Assembly: GCA_943789305.1 (NCBI GenBank)
Contig: CALSTP010000001.1
Location: 596,178 to 660,177, forward strand
DNA from: an uncultured Flavobacteriaceae bacterium
GTDB lineage: Bacteria; Bacteroidota; Bacteroidia; Flavobacteriales; Flavobacteriaceae
Reading direction: 5' to 3'
DNA length: 64,000 bases
The notes beneath the pieces are model-generated. The model worked only from the letters and a program-made list of their open reading frames with translations, was not told the origin of the DNA and made no database searches. This document shows positions 36,101-44,208 of this stretch, piece by piece (within the stretch, counting starts at the first letter, position 1; each line of letters opens with the position of its first letter). A program made the position numbers and the translations under genes.

Positions 36101-38304
36101 TTAGATGAAACTTGGAAATTTAACGGATTACTACTGGTTGTTGATACAGCATTTTCAGGATCATAAATTGATATCAAAACATCAGATGCTTGAAGCGAAG
36201 AACTTGACGAACTGTCAGAGTATAAAGGCTCTAAAAAGGTAAGTGTTCCAGACAAAGATTGTTCATTAAATTTAAAATCAACCAAACCAATTTCATTATT
36301 ACCTTTTAATGCAGGCAATCCATTATTTAGATTCCCTGTAATAATCCAAGTATTATTAAAATCCCATCCCTCATCAGTGAATGTTGATTTAGTTTTTAAT
36401 TGCTGGGTAGTTTTAGGAAAATCAATACTTCCACCAGCACTTGTTAAGTTTGTTAAATCAGAATTCCAAAAGTTATCAGCACCTTCATAGGTAGAGATTT
36501 GACTTCCTACCACAGGTCCAACAAAAGATGAGTTACTTAGGATTGTTATAACTGATGAGGTGAAATTGTGAACCCTACCAGTATCATTGTTGGCATAGCC
36601 CGAATTTCCTGAGATTCCCCCAATGATAGAATCCTCTGCAGTGATTGTTCCAATAGAATAGGAATCAGAGATTTCAGAACCGGAATTAACCCCAACTATT
36701 CCTCCAACAAAACGAAAGCCAAAAACATAGCCTTCAAAAAAACTTGTTCTTATAACACTACTCGGTTTCATTTTACCTACAATTCCTCCGATATTTCTGG
36801 GATCGCCCCCACCAGTAAAGTTTTGACTAGAGGGATAACCTGTAGCAGTTCCAGTGTAAGAAGAGGCATGAATATGTGAATTATTCCCAAGTCTTCCAAC
36901 TAGTCCTCCTGTTGTAGTATTTCCTTTTACAAATCCTTCGTATACGTGGTTTCCAGTAAATTGGCCAGAGCTATTGATTAGTTCTCCAGCAATGGAACCA
37001 ACTCTAATATCTCCAGTTATATTTGGTTGAAAAAGGTTAATGTTTTTGACAGTAGCAAAATTCGCATATCCGAATAATCCAATCTCAGTTCCTTGTGGTC
37101 TGGATATGTGTAAATTGTCAATATAATAACTTTGACCATCATACGAGCCTGTAAACTTTGTTGTTGTATTTCCAATTGGATTGAATCCCTTACCATAATC
37201 TAGGTTTACGGAAGTTGAAGCATCAATGTCGGCAGTTTGAATGTAGTGATAGGCCCACCTACTGCTGTCTTGTGAAATCCACCACAGATCTGAGAAGGAA
37301 TCAATTTGAAATGGACTTGATGAGCTTCCATCACCTAGTGATGGTGTTGATGTACCAGAGTAATTTACCACAGTAATTAGTGTATCATCAATTCCATTGG
37401 CTTGATATCCACTAGGATCCTTGAATCCCCATGACTCTTTCTGCAATTGAATAATTACCAGAGGGCACAGAGGATGAATCAAGTGTAAAAGAATTGACTC
37501 GTAAACTCCATTATAACGGTCACCACTAACAAGGGTCCAAGTTGAACCATTATAATAGTTAGAGTTGAAGTACAAGGTAAGGACTATACTAGTAGGAGTG
37601 ACTACTCCAGAAGCATCAGAGGCTGTAATATTAAGAGTAAGGGTCTGTGTTCCCGAGGAAATATCCACACTTGATGGTGAAACAGTATAATTGGATAAGA
37701 TTGGTTTATCAAAATCAGCATTGCTGCTATTTACCACAGTAATTAGTGTATCATCAATTCCATTGGCTTGATATCCACTAGGATCCTTGAATCCCCATGA
37801 CTCTTTCTGCAATTGAATAATTACCAGAGGGCACAGAGGATGAATCAAGTGTAAAAGAATTGACTCGTAAACTCCATTATAACGGTCACCACTAACAAGG
37901 GTCCAAGTTGAACCATTATAATAGTTAGAGTTGAAGTACAAGGTAAGGACTATACTAGTAGGAGTGACTACTCCAGAAGCATCAGAGGCTGTAATATTAA
38001 GAGTAAGGGTCTGTGTTCCCGAGGAAATATCCACACTTGATGGTGAAACAGTATAATTGGATAAGATTGGTTTATCAAAATCAGCATTGCTGCTATTTAC
38101 CACAGTAATTAGTGTATCATCAATTCCATTGGCTTCATATCCGCTAGGATCCTTGAATCCCCATGATCTTTCTGCAATTGAATAATTACCAGAGGGCACA
38201 GAGGATGAATCAAGTAAAAGAATTGACTCGTAAACTCCATTATAACGGTCACCACTAACAAGGGTCCAGGTTGAACCATTGTGGTAGTTAGAGTTGAAGT
38301 ACAA
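33061..38304 (-). CDS. Giant T9SS surface protein, N-terminal fragment (Ig-like repeats, GLUG, lectin-like, LamG, DUF285)
   Basis: A 1747-residue open frame without a signal peptide or convincing start. Order: three copies of a 122-residue Ig-like unit (residues 1 to about 310); a GLUG-type beta-helix region (about 330-600, IGLFGYAN, VGSIAGELIN, TTGGLVGRL, VGGIVGVN); Ig-like modules; C-type-lectin-like pieces near 1121-1260; a LamG-type lectin domain (about 1315-1535, NGLVAWYPFNGNANDESGN to IDDVGIWNRSLS); another Ig-like domain; and the first DUF285 repeats. Near 33108 one extra base shifts the frame inside a DUF285 repeat (DI|GSW), ending this fragment. A glycan-binding surface adhesin is the likely original role. 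Confidence 0.8.
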   Translation of the reverse strand: MYFNSNYHNGSTWTLVSGDRYNGVYESILLLDSSSVPSGNYSIAERSWGFKDPSGYEANGIDDTLITVVNSSNADFDKPILSNYTVSPSSVDISSGTQTLTLNITASDASGVVTPTSIVLTLYFNSNYYNGSTWTLVSGDRYNGVYESILLHLIHPLCPLVIIQLQKESWGFKDPSGYQANGIDDTLITVVNSSNADFDKPILSNYTVSPSSVDISSGTQTLTLNITASDASGVVTPTSIVLTLYFNSNYYNGSTWTLVSGDRYNGVYESILLHLIHPLCPLVIIQLQKESWGFKDPSGYQANGIDDTLITVVNYSGTSTPSLGDGSSSSPFQIDSFSDLWWISQDSSRWAYHYIQTADIDASTSVNLDYGKGFNPIGNTTTKFTGSYDGQSYYIDNLHISRPQGTEIGLFGYANFATVKNINLFQPNITGDIRVGSIAGELINSSGQFTGNHVYEGFVKGNTTTGGLVGRLGNNSHIHASSYTGTATGYPSSQNFTGGGDPRNIGGIVGKMKPSSVIRTSFFEGYVFGFRFVGGIVGVNSGSEISDSYSIGTITAEDSIIGGISGNSGYANNDTGRVHNFTSSVITILSNSSFVGPVVGSQISTYEGADNFWNSDLTNLTSAGGSIDFPKTTQQLKTKSTFTDEGWDFNNTWIITGNLNNGLPALKGNNEIGLVDFKFNEQSLSGTLTFLEPLYSDSSSSSSLQASDVLISIYDPENAVSTTSSNPLNFQVSSNSKAFSFSASITGNLTGNEEFRLAPSGSTSIYDSSGSNVDDDIYLSYYLTNDNAAPQLISLSSNYTDNKINSGDTVIITANFNESMSATPTIQLSTNSQTALMMSPSSFGVEALDANNSNTNAGAGGTDQWQSFTASKTGQLTEIAWKMACPVINGAPQPISFKIYQGEGMSGTLLASSSNLYTPSYNDSNGNYISGEYVYFDITSANISVASGSKYTIRLTLTDGSQNVGFLDLSSQNSYSGGRGSNDSDWDYVFKTFVRPFSNGSENWTYTGVISSTTDLSVSATVSGTDLSNNSYSETNSLTLNFGITSDLSKPTLLLTSTSTLGATQISDSGNVTITASFSESVTKTIIKIRKGSNVESYNMIPSIDFNFSDHWLLSTGGNTQEPNNSGSGENLAYMGIVNSNSHPNYNQLVFTDYGEGQDQLQLFIETTEQVHELIGMIKVGSFNGSNYFISSNKYNYTSQMDLVLNRLNVELVSIETQEEYDYLTLLCRNNSTVRSQEPFFIGLYQDTNSSEYSEPSGGWKWKNDDAFNKWEYVWQVTPTLDSDQVSVTIEAEDKSGNAYSGTDSLTFNVLDLPDYLPSNGLVAWYPFNGNANDESGNSKHGTVLNGPQLTTDRNGNAQSAYDFDWDGITGYGSDWKRIDLDHDFNLGSTFTFNVWINPETYYWTGNNSRSSVILANNADCNDNNFRINLDGEIGRVTSSGTNGFGFQGSVSDQADLNQWQMISVVSDGSNAKIYRNGEEIASSASASYQILGCLAIGLHRQSNGHWYYFDGKIDDVGIWNRSLSSTEISQLYNITSTTATITSNDSDNVITSGVVTLTVSFSEIMAASPLITISGMVTDTVMTQGSSAAEWTYFWQVPSSVTTGSFAVSVGATDSTSNPYSGNASLTLQIEPMFYMDTNSVTVKCRDCSAGDTGYIGNVLYTAHDNTSIAAKDKSDTDWDRVVTTLVTSMYSLFGGSGTYSFNQNISSWDTSNVTNMQDMFWGVSDFNQDIRFLECFQSNQHDANV

Positions 38305-38444
38305 GGTAAGGACTAACTAGTAGGAGTGACTACTCCAGAAGCATCAGAGGCTGTAATATTAAGAGTAAGGGTCTGTGTTCCCGAGGAAATATCCACACTT
38401 GATGGTGAAACAGTATAATTGGATAAGATTGGTTTATCAAAATC
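37365..38444 (-). repeat. Three tandem copies of a 366-bp unit encoding an Ig-like domain
   Basis: Copies lie at 37365-37730, 37731-38096 and 38097-38444. The first two appear identical base for base; the third differs by scattered substitutions and small indels and lacks its last bases. In copies 1 and 2 a short segment (about 37433-37486 and 37799-37852) is read out of frame between compensating indels, whereas copy 3 keeps the sensible frame (SSVPSGNYSIAE). Copy 3 in turn lacks one base at 38315/38316, which creates a stop when read from upstream. From 38445 to the amidohydrolase start at 38682 there is no recognisable gene. Confidence 0.9.
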
Positions 38445-38681
38445 GTTCTGTGAATACCCTTCTAGGCACCCTATTGCAAGTACAGGACACTACAGATAAA
38501 AAACGATTTAAAAACGATAATTTTAACATAATTAAATTTAGGCTATTAACTCATCAACAAAAATACAAAAATAAATAAACACAAATCATGCCAAAACATT
38601 TAAATCAAGTTAGTTAGTATTCTCAATTTATTTTGTTGTTAATTTATTAGATTGAAATATTCATTACACAAATTAATTATT

Positions 38682-40241
38682 ATGAAAAATAATTTTTCAC
38701 TACTGTTAACTTTAATTTTAAGCCAATCTCTTTTTGCACAAGAAATAAGCGCAGAAGGACCTTTTGATCAGCTTATAATTAGGGGAGTTACTCTTATTAA
38801 CGGAAATGGTGCACCACCCATGGGTCCGGTTGATGTTGTGGTTAAAAAAAATATAATTTCTAAGATATCTGTAGTTGGCTATCCAGGGGTTAAAATCAAT
38901 GAAGAAAGTAGACCAGAATTACTGGAGGGAGGAAGGGAAATCGATGCTCATGGAATGTATTTACTACCAGGGTTTATTGATATGCACGGGCATATTGGAG
39001 GAGTTTCTCAGGGCGCTGATTGGGATTATGTTTTTAAATTATGGTTAGCGCATGGCGTAACAACGGTTAGAGAGCCTAGTGGCCGAAGTAGAGCATGGGC
39101 GCTGGATTTAAAAAAGAAAAGCGCTGACAATGAAATTATTGCACCACGTATTGTACAATACACTGGTTTTGGATCAGGTTCAAAAACACCTATTATAACA
39201 GAGGAGCAAGCACGAGAATGGGTGCGTAAAAATGCGAAATCTGGCTCAGATGGGATCAAGTTTTTTGGAGCAGCTCCAAAAATTATGGAAGCAGCTTTGG
39301 ATGAAAACAACAAACTTGGATTAGGTTCAGCCTGCCATCATGCACAACTCAGTGTAGCGCGATGGAATGTTTTGCATTCCGCACGAGCTGGACTTACAAC
39401 CATGGAGCATTGGTATGGACTTCCCGAAGCACTTTTTGAAGACCGAACTGTACAAGATTATCCCCTAGACTACAACTATCAAAATGAACAACACCGTTTC
39501 GAAGAGGCTGGAAAATTATGGGAACAAGCAGCAGCGCCTTATTCCAACCATTGGAATTTGGTTATGGAAGAGTTATTGGCACTCGATTTCACTTTAGACC
39601 CAACGTTCAATATTTATGAGGCTAGCCGCGATTTACATCGTGCTCGAAGAGCAGAATGGCACGAGGATTATACCTTACCAAGCTTATGGCGTTTTTATCA
39701 ACCCAGTAAAATTTCTCATGGATCTTATTGGCATTTCTGGGGTACAGAACAAGAAATCAATTGGAAAAAGAATTTTGATTTATGGATGGCTTTTGTAAAT
39801 GAATACAAAAACCGTGGAGGAAGAGTCACAACAGGTTCTGACTCTGGATTTATTTTCCAACTCTATGGTTTTGCTTATGTAAGAGAGCTGGAGTTGCTTC
39901 GAGAAGCTGGATTCCACCCTCTTGAGGTAATTCGCTCCGCAACACTCAATGGAGCAGAGGCTCTCAAAATGGACAATCAAATAGGTTCTATTGAAGTTGG
40001 TAAATTAGCTGATATGATTTTGGTTGATTCGAACCCCTTAGAAAACCTTAAAGTCCTTTACGGTACAGGAGCTATTAAACTAACTGAAGACAATGAGGTC
40101 GTTAGGGTAGGAGGTGTGAAGTACACCATTAGTGATGGAGTGATTTACAATTCTAAAGTACTTTTAAAAGAAGTTAAAGCCATGGTGGACGAGGCTAAGA
40201 AAAAAGAAAATTTCACTATCAAACAGCCCGGAGTTGATTAA
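38682..40241 (+). CDS. Secreted amidohydrolase-superfamily metal-dependent hydrolase
   Basis: A 519-residue enzyme starting MKNNFSLLLTLILSQSLFAQ, a signal peptide; I chose the ATG at 38682 over an in-frame TTG at 38652 for this reason. The metal-binding HxH lies in GFIDMHGHIGG (about residues 96-106); other ligands are likely the His residues in SACHHAQ and TTMEHWYG and the Asp in TTGSDSGF. The NGAEALKMDNQIGSIEVGKLADMILVD tail is the usual closing beta-sandwich. Relatives include imidazolonepropionase-like and prolidase-like hydrolases of cyclic amides; the substrate is unknown. It stands alone on the plus strand and shares 4 bases with the end of the catabolic operon. Confidence 0.8.
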   Translation: MKNNFSLLLTLILSQSLFAQEISAEGPFDQLIIRGVTLINGNGAPPMGPVDVVVKKNIISKISVVGYPGVKINEESRPELLEGGREIDAHGMYLLPGFIDMHGHIGGVSQGADWDYVFKLWLAHGVTTVREPSGRSRAWALDLKKKSADNEIIAPRIVQYTGFGSGSKTPIITEEQAREWVRKNAKSGSDGIKFFGAAPKIMEAALDENNKLGLGSACHHAQLSVARWNVLHSARAGLTTMEHWYGLPEALFEDRTVQDYPLDYNYQNEQHRFEEAGKLWEQAAAPYSNHWNLVMEELLALDFTLDPTFNIYEASRDLHRARRAEWHEDYTLPSLWRFYQPSKISHGSYWHFWGTEQEINWKKNFDLWMAFVNEYKNRGGRVTTGSDSGFIFQLYGFAYVRELELLREAGFHPLEVIRSATLNGAEALKMDNQIGSIEVGKLADMILVDSNPLENLKVLYGTGAIKLTEDNEVVRVGGVKYTISDGVIYNSKVLLKEVKAMVDEAKKKENFTIKQPGVD

Positions 40242-41359
40242 TACTTGTGGTATCGAGCATAACGATCCAAATGGAAATTATAATCTCCGAACAAGCGCTG
40301 TAATACTCGAGCACGTTTAAAGTAAAACCCAATATTAACATCATCGGTAACTCCAATTCCGCCGTGCATTTGCATGGCTTCATTGGTTACTAATTTGATG
40401 GTTTTCCCTAATTTTGCTTTAGCTAAACTTGCTAGCTCATCCAAATTATCGGCTCCATTATCTAGAGCTTGAAGTGCAGTAATGACTATACTTTTGCAAA
40501 GCTCTATTTCAGAAAACATAATTGCGGCTCTGTGCTGGAGAGCTTGATAGGATCCAATTCGTTTCCCAAATTGTTCTCGTTCTTTAAGGTATTCAACAGT
40601 CTGACCAAAGGCCTCTTTTACTATTCCCAGCATTTCGGAAGCTAGACAAATTGATGCAGTGTTCAGGATTTGGTTCAACAATACAGTTCCATTTCCAACA
40701 TCACTGATACGATCATTTGCTGTTACTTCAACGTTGTCAAAAGTCACGGAAGCATAGGTTCCGGCATCCAGAAGAATTTCTGAAGTCAGTGAAACTCCCT
40801 TGGCAGATGAGTTGACCATAAATAAAGCAGGCTCTCCGTCATTGGTGCGAGCGACAACAATAAATGCATCTGCTCCAGCTCCATCAATTATCATGGTTTT
40901 TTTTCCAGAAATAAGGAAACCATCAGATGATTTTTTTGCTGAAGTTACAATTGCAGTCGGATCAAAATAGTTGTGTTCATCTTGTGCAAAAGCAATCCTT
41001 TTGAAACCATCCATGAGCATAGGAAGCCAAGTTTCTTTCAATTTTTGATTTGAAGAGTTATTCAGAGCTGTTGCTCCAAGAACAATTGATGAAAATAGAG
41101 GAGCTTTGGTTAATGTTTTTCCCATTTCTTCCAAGACCTGTCCCAAACCAACAAAACCAAAATCTAATCCGTCAAATTCCTCGGATATGGTTAGTGAGGT
41201 CCAACCCATATCAACAATTTGCTTCCAAAGGTTTTCATTAAAAGGTTCGTAATTACTATCTCTCAAATCTCTGAATTGCTCAACGGGAGCATTCATAGCT
41301 AAAAATTCTGCCGCAGAATCTTTAAGCAATTTTTGTTCTTCTGTTATTGTTAGTGCCAT
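40238..41359 (-). CDS. Acyl-CoA dehydrogenase subunit lacking the catalytic Glu (beta-type)
   Basis: A 373-residue member of the acyl-CoA dehydrogenase family. The C-terminal half has the FAD-contacting EREQFGKRIGSYQALQHR (about 260-277) and QMHGGIGVTDDVNIGFYFKRA near 335-355. Where catalytic dehydrogenases have the E-G-T motif, this protein reads RLFGDYNFHLD and has no Glu; its N-terminal half also lacks the usual T-E-P-x-x-G-S-D FAD motif (AQDEHNYFDPTAI instead). Those missing elements are present in the next upstream gene (9 bases apart), so the two very likely form an alpha2-beta2 enzyme, as known for steroid side-chain FadE pairs. Last gene of the operon. Confidence 0.85.
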   Translation of the reverse strand: MALTITEEQKLLKDSAAEFLAMNAPVEQFRDLRDSNYEPFNENLWKQIVDMGWTSLTISEEFDGLDFGFVGLGQVLEEMGKTLTKAPLFSSIVLGATALNNSSNQKLKETWLPMLMDGFKRIAFAQDEHNYFDPTAIVTSAKKSSDGFLISGKKTMIIDGAGADAFIVVARTNDGEPALFMVNSSAKGVSLTSEILLDAGTYASVTFDNVEVTANDRISDVGNGTVLLNQILNTASICLASEMLGIVKEAFGQTVEYLKEREQFGKRIGSYQALQHRAAIMFSEIELCKSIVITALQALDNGADNLDELASLAKAKLGKTIKLVTNEAMQMHGGIGVTDDVNIGFYFKRARVLQRLFGDYNFHLDRYARYHKY

Positions 41360-41368
41360 AAAATAGAA

Positions 41369-42562
41369 TTAAGATGGTAAGTTTAAAATACGTTTTGAAA
41401 TAATACCAAGTTGAACCTCAGAGGTTCCTCCTTCAATGGTGTTTCCTTTTGATCGGCAAAACATTCTTGTCTCAGAAGCAGCTTTTTTATTTTCACTTTC
41501 CCAAACAAGACCGTCTTTTCCTCTAATTGCAGTGAGTAATTCCATTCGTGCAACATTTTGTTCGGTTCCATAGTATTTGAAGAATGAGGACAAGGCTCCA
41601 GCATTTACACCCGTTTTAGCTTCATCTGTAATGCGTTGTATTGTCATTTCAAAAATTGCATCATTCATTTCTAATTCTGCAATTTCTGGCCTTAAAACTC
41701 CATCTGTAAGGATACCATCTTTTGTGGGAAGGTTCTCCAATGCAATTTGATGAACAGCTTTTCGGACATCCGTTTCACCGACACCTCCAATCATTTGACG
41801 CTCATGAGTAAGGAGGTACTTTGCAATTGTCCAACCATCATTCAAGGCACCAATTAGATTTTCTTTAGGTACTCTTACATTATCAAAAAATGTTTCACAA
41901 AAAGGAGATTTCCCACTGATTAGCTTAATCGGTCGGGTACTTACTCCTTCAGATGCCATATCAATTAGTAAAAAGCTAATCCCTGAGTGTTTTGGAGCGT
42001 CAAAATCTGTTCGAACTAAACAAAAAATCCAATCAGCCTTATCGGCATAAGAGGTCCAAACCTTAGAGCCACTAACCAAGTAGTGATCGCCTTTATCTTC
42101 GGCTTTAGTTTGTAATCCTGCTAGGTCACTTCCAGCATTGGGTTCGCTATAACCTTGACACCACCAAGTTTTCCCGGCCGTAATGTCGGGTAAGAAACTC
42201 ATTTTTTGTTCCTCAGTTGCAAACTTATGTAGCGCAGGTCCTAACATAGAAATCCCAAAACTGAAAATGGGTTTTCTGCATCCAATCCGAAACATTTCTT
42301 GAGTTAAAATATTATTCTCTTCAGGGCTTAAACCTCCCCCTCCATATTTGATATCCCAATAGGGAACAATCCATTTTTTTTCAAGCATTTTTTCAAACCA
42401 GATCTTTTGATCTTCATTGGAAAAAGATGCATTTCGCCCTCCCCAATAATAATCTGTAGAATCTTTTAATGGTAAGCGCATACTTTTTGGACAGTTTTCT
42501 TCAAGCCATTGTCGTGTTTCAAGTCTAAATTCTTTTAGATCTTTTGTAGTTGTGGTTTCCAT
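41369..42562 (-). CDS. Acyl-CoA dehydrogenase subunit with the catalytic Glu (alpha-type)
   Basis: A 397-residue acyl-CoA dehydrogenase. It carries the FAD-binding QGYSEPNAGSDLAGLQTKA (about 135-153) and ends with TIEGGTSEVQLGIISKRIL, in which Glu377 is the expected catalytic base that abstracts the alpha proton of the acyl-CoA. It lacks the R-x-Q-F-G and M-H-G-G-x-G elements that complete the FAD site; those are in the downstream partner gene. The pair thus looks like an obligate heteromer with one FAD site per alpha-beta dimer. Located 13 bases after the phosphotransferase gene, in the middle of the operon. Confidence 0.88.
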   Translation of the reverse strand: METTTTKDLKEFRLETRQWLEENCPKSMRLPLKDSTDYYWGGRNASFSNEDQKIWFEKMLEKKWIVPYWDIKYGGGGLSPEENNILTQEMFRIGCRKPIFSFGISMLGPALHKFATEEQKMSFLPDITAGKTWWCQGYSEPNAGSDLAGLQTKAEDKGDHYLVSGSKVWTSYADKADWIFCLVRTDFDAPKHSGISFLLIDMASEGVSTRPIKLISGKSPFCETFFDNVRVPKENLIGALNDGWTIAKYLLTHERQMIGGVGETDVRKAVHQIALENLPTKDGILTDGVLRPEIAELEMNDAIFEMTIQRITDEAKTGVNAGALSSFFKYYGTEQNVARMELLTAIRGKDGLVWESENKKAASETRMFCRSKGNTIEGGTSEVQLGIISKRILNLPS

Positions 42563-42575
42563 AATGTCTTATTAA

Positions 42576-43655
42576 TTAAAATAAATGATCTATTCTTTTC
42601 TTTTGAATGGCTTGTTGAGATAGCATGCCATAAAGTTCTACTATTTTGTCTAGATTTTTAAATCTTGGATCTTGTGTATGTCCCAAACTGTATCTATAAA
42701 ATATTTGTTGAACAATCACAGCAATTTTAAACACACCGAAAACAAAATAGAACTCAATATTGTCAACAGTTTTACCACTCTTTTGTTCGTAAAAACTTAC
42801 AATCTCACCTCGACTTGGATTTCCAGGTTTGGCTGTTAAACTCAATTGATTTTGAGCAATAAAATCAGGATCAGTTTCGTGAACCCAATACCCAAGGCTT
42901 GTCCCCAGATCCATTAGAGGGTCTCCCAGGGTGGTCATTTCCCAATCCAAAACTGCTTTTATATTCAATTCTTCATCTGGTGTTAATACCAGATTATCGT
43001 ATTTAAAATCGTTGTGAATCAAACTTGCACCTGAACTTGTTGGTATATTTTTGGAAAGCCAAAGGGCTGTTTTTTCCATAGATTTTACCTCGGATGTTTT
43101 TGATTTTTGATACCGTTTGCCCCAACCCTCAACTTGTCGAGTTGCATAGCCTTTTGGACTCCCTAAAGATTCCAGACCAATAGCTTTGTAATCGAGCTTA
43201 TGCAATTCTACAAGGGTGCTAACAAAATTTTCTGAAAGTGATTTGAACTGTTCTTTTGAGGGTAATTCCTCAGCTGGGGTTCCACCTCTTAAAATAGTTC
43301 CCTCAACCCGTTCCATTAAATAAAATGGAGCATCCAAAACACCTGCTTTTCTTTCAAATAGTATAGGTTTAGGAGCTTTGTCGTATGAACCGTTTAGCGC
43401 ACTTAGAATGGTATATTCTCGAGACATATCATGTCCAGATTTAATATTGACTCCAAATGGAGGCCGCCTTAATACATAATCTTTATTTGCAAAATTGATC
43501 AAGTAAGTTAAGTTTGAAAAACCAGAAGGGAATTGTTTTACGCTTAATTTCCCATTGGGTTCACTAAGTGCTTTACCTAAAAATTCCGATAAGGTTTCTT
43601 CATCTAAATTTTCTCCTTTTCGAACTTCTTTAGCTTTGTCCAGAGCTACACTCAT
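42576..43655 (-). CDS. APH-type phosphotransferase (ACAD10/11 N-domain or LvaA-like)
   Basis: A 359-residue protein with the aminoglycoside-phosphotransferase kinase fold: a glycine-poor ATP lobe with YVLRRPPFG (about 77-85), the catalytic loop HNDFKYDNLVL (about 214-224) with Asp and Asn, and the metal-binding DWEMTTLGDPLMDLG (about 239-253). In animal ACAD10/ACAD11 such a domain is fused to an acyl-CoA dehydrogenase and phosphorylates 4-hydroxyacyl-CoAs so that the dehydrogenase domain can eliminate phosphate; LvaA of the Pseudomonas levulinate pathway is comparable. Here it lies directly before the two dehydrogenase genes, which supports the same chemistry. Antibiotic resistance is unlikely. 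Confidence 0.82.
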   Translation of the reverse strand: MSVALDKAKEVRKGENLDEETLSEFLGKALSEPNGKLSVKQFPSGFSNLTYLINFANKDYVLRRPPFGVNIKSGHDMSREYTILSALNGSYDKAPKPILFERKAGVLDAPFYLMERVEGTILRGGTPAEELPSKEQFKSLSENFVSTLVELHKLDYKAIGLESLGSPKGYATRQVEGWGKRYQKSKTSEVKSMEKTALWLSKNIPTSSGASLIHNDFKYDNLVLTPDEELNIKAVLDWEMTTLGDPLMDLGTSLGYWVHETDPDFIAQNQLSLTAKPGNPSRGEIVSFYEQKSGKTVDNIEFYFVFGVFKIAVIVQQIFYRYSLGHTQDPRFKNLDKIVELYGMLSQQAIQKKRIDHLF

Positions 43656-43694
43656 TAATTTATGTTTAGATTATTTCAAAAATTTATTTTATCG

Positions 43695-44198
43695 CTACTT
43701 TTCTTTTTTTCCAGGTCCAGAATAAGCAATTGCAATAAATTCGGCAATACATGCGGGTTTTTCTTCTCCTTTCAATTCAAAAACAATTCCCATTTTATAT
43801 TTTGCTCCACCAGGGATGTCGTTACTTTCAATTAGTGAAACTCTTCCGCGAAAATAAGCACCAGACTTGGTAGCATTAGGGAAACGAACTTTATCTAAAC
43901 CATAATTAACCCCCATGGCGACATTCTCAATAGAAAAAGTATCATAACTGATTTTTGAGGCCATTGATAATACAAGGAAACCGTGTGCTATTGTTTTTTT
44001 ATACGGAGACAAGGTAGCACTTCGTTTTGGATCAGTATGAATCCACTGAAAGTCCTCAGTAGCATCAGCAAAGGTATTGATCCTTTCCTGAGTCATTTGC
44101 ATCCACTGGGTTAAACCAAGTTCTTTTCCTACATAGTTTTTTAATTCGCTTACTTCTTTTAAACGAGTAGCATATGCTTTATCAGTTTTTTGATCCAT
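43695..44198 (-). CDS. MaoC-like (R)-specific enoyl-CoA hydratase/dehydratase
   Basis: A 167-residue single hot-dog-fold protein. The hydratase-2 motif is visible as ADATEDFQWIHTDPKRS (about 44-60), where Asp and His form the catalytic pair, followed by IAHGFLVLSM (about 70-79). Such enzymes add water to trans-2-enoyl-CoA to give (R)-3-hydroxyacyl-CoA. It is the only intact hydratase in the cluster, which may explain why the crotonase relic near 54300 could be lost. It lies 10 bases after the SDR gene and 39 bases before the phosphotransferase gene. Confidence 0.85.
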   Translation of the reverse strand: MDQKTDKAYATRLKEVSELKNYVGKELGLTQWMQMTQERINTFADATEDFQWIHTDPKRSATLSPYKKTIAHGFLVLSMASKISYDTFSIENVAMGVNYGLDKVRFPNATKSGAYFRGRVSLIESNDIPGGAKYKMGIVFELKGEEKPACIAEFIAIAYSGPGKKEK

Positions 44199-44208
44199 TT
44201 CGTTTATT

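Noticed and set aside
38375-38578. Plus-strand open frame of 67 codons over the end of the 366-bp repeat
   Set aside because: Its first half is antisense to the repeat, and the rest is AT-rich non-coding sequence; no protein-like pattern.
42576-43655. Aminoglycoside resistance gene
   Set aside because: The kinase fold is shared, but the context (acyl-CoA dehydrogenases, MaoC, SDRs) and the ACAD10/11-like pattern point to acyl-CoA metabolism.
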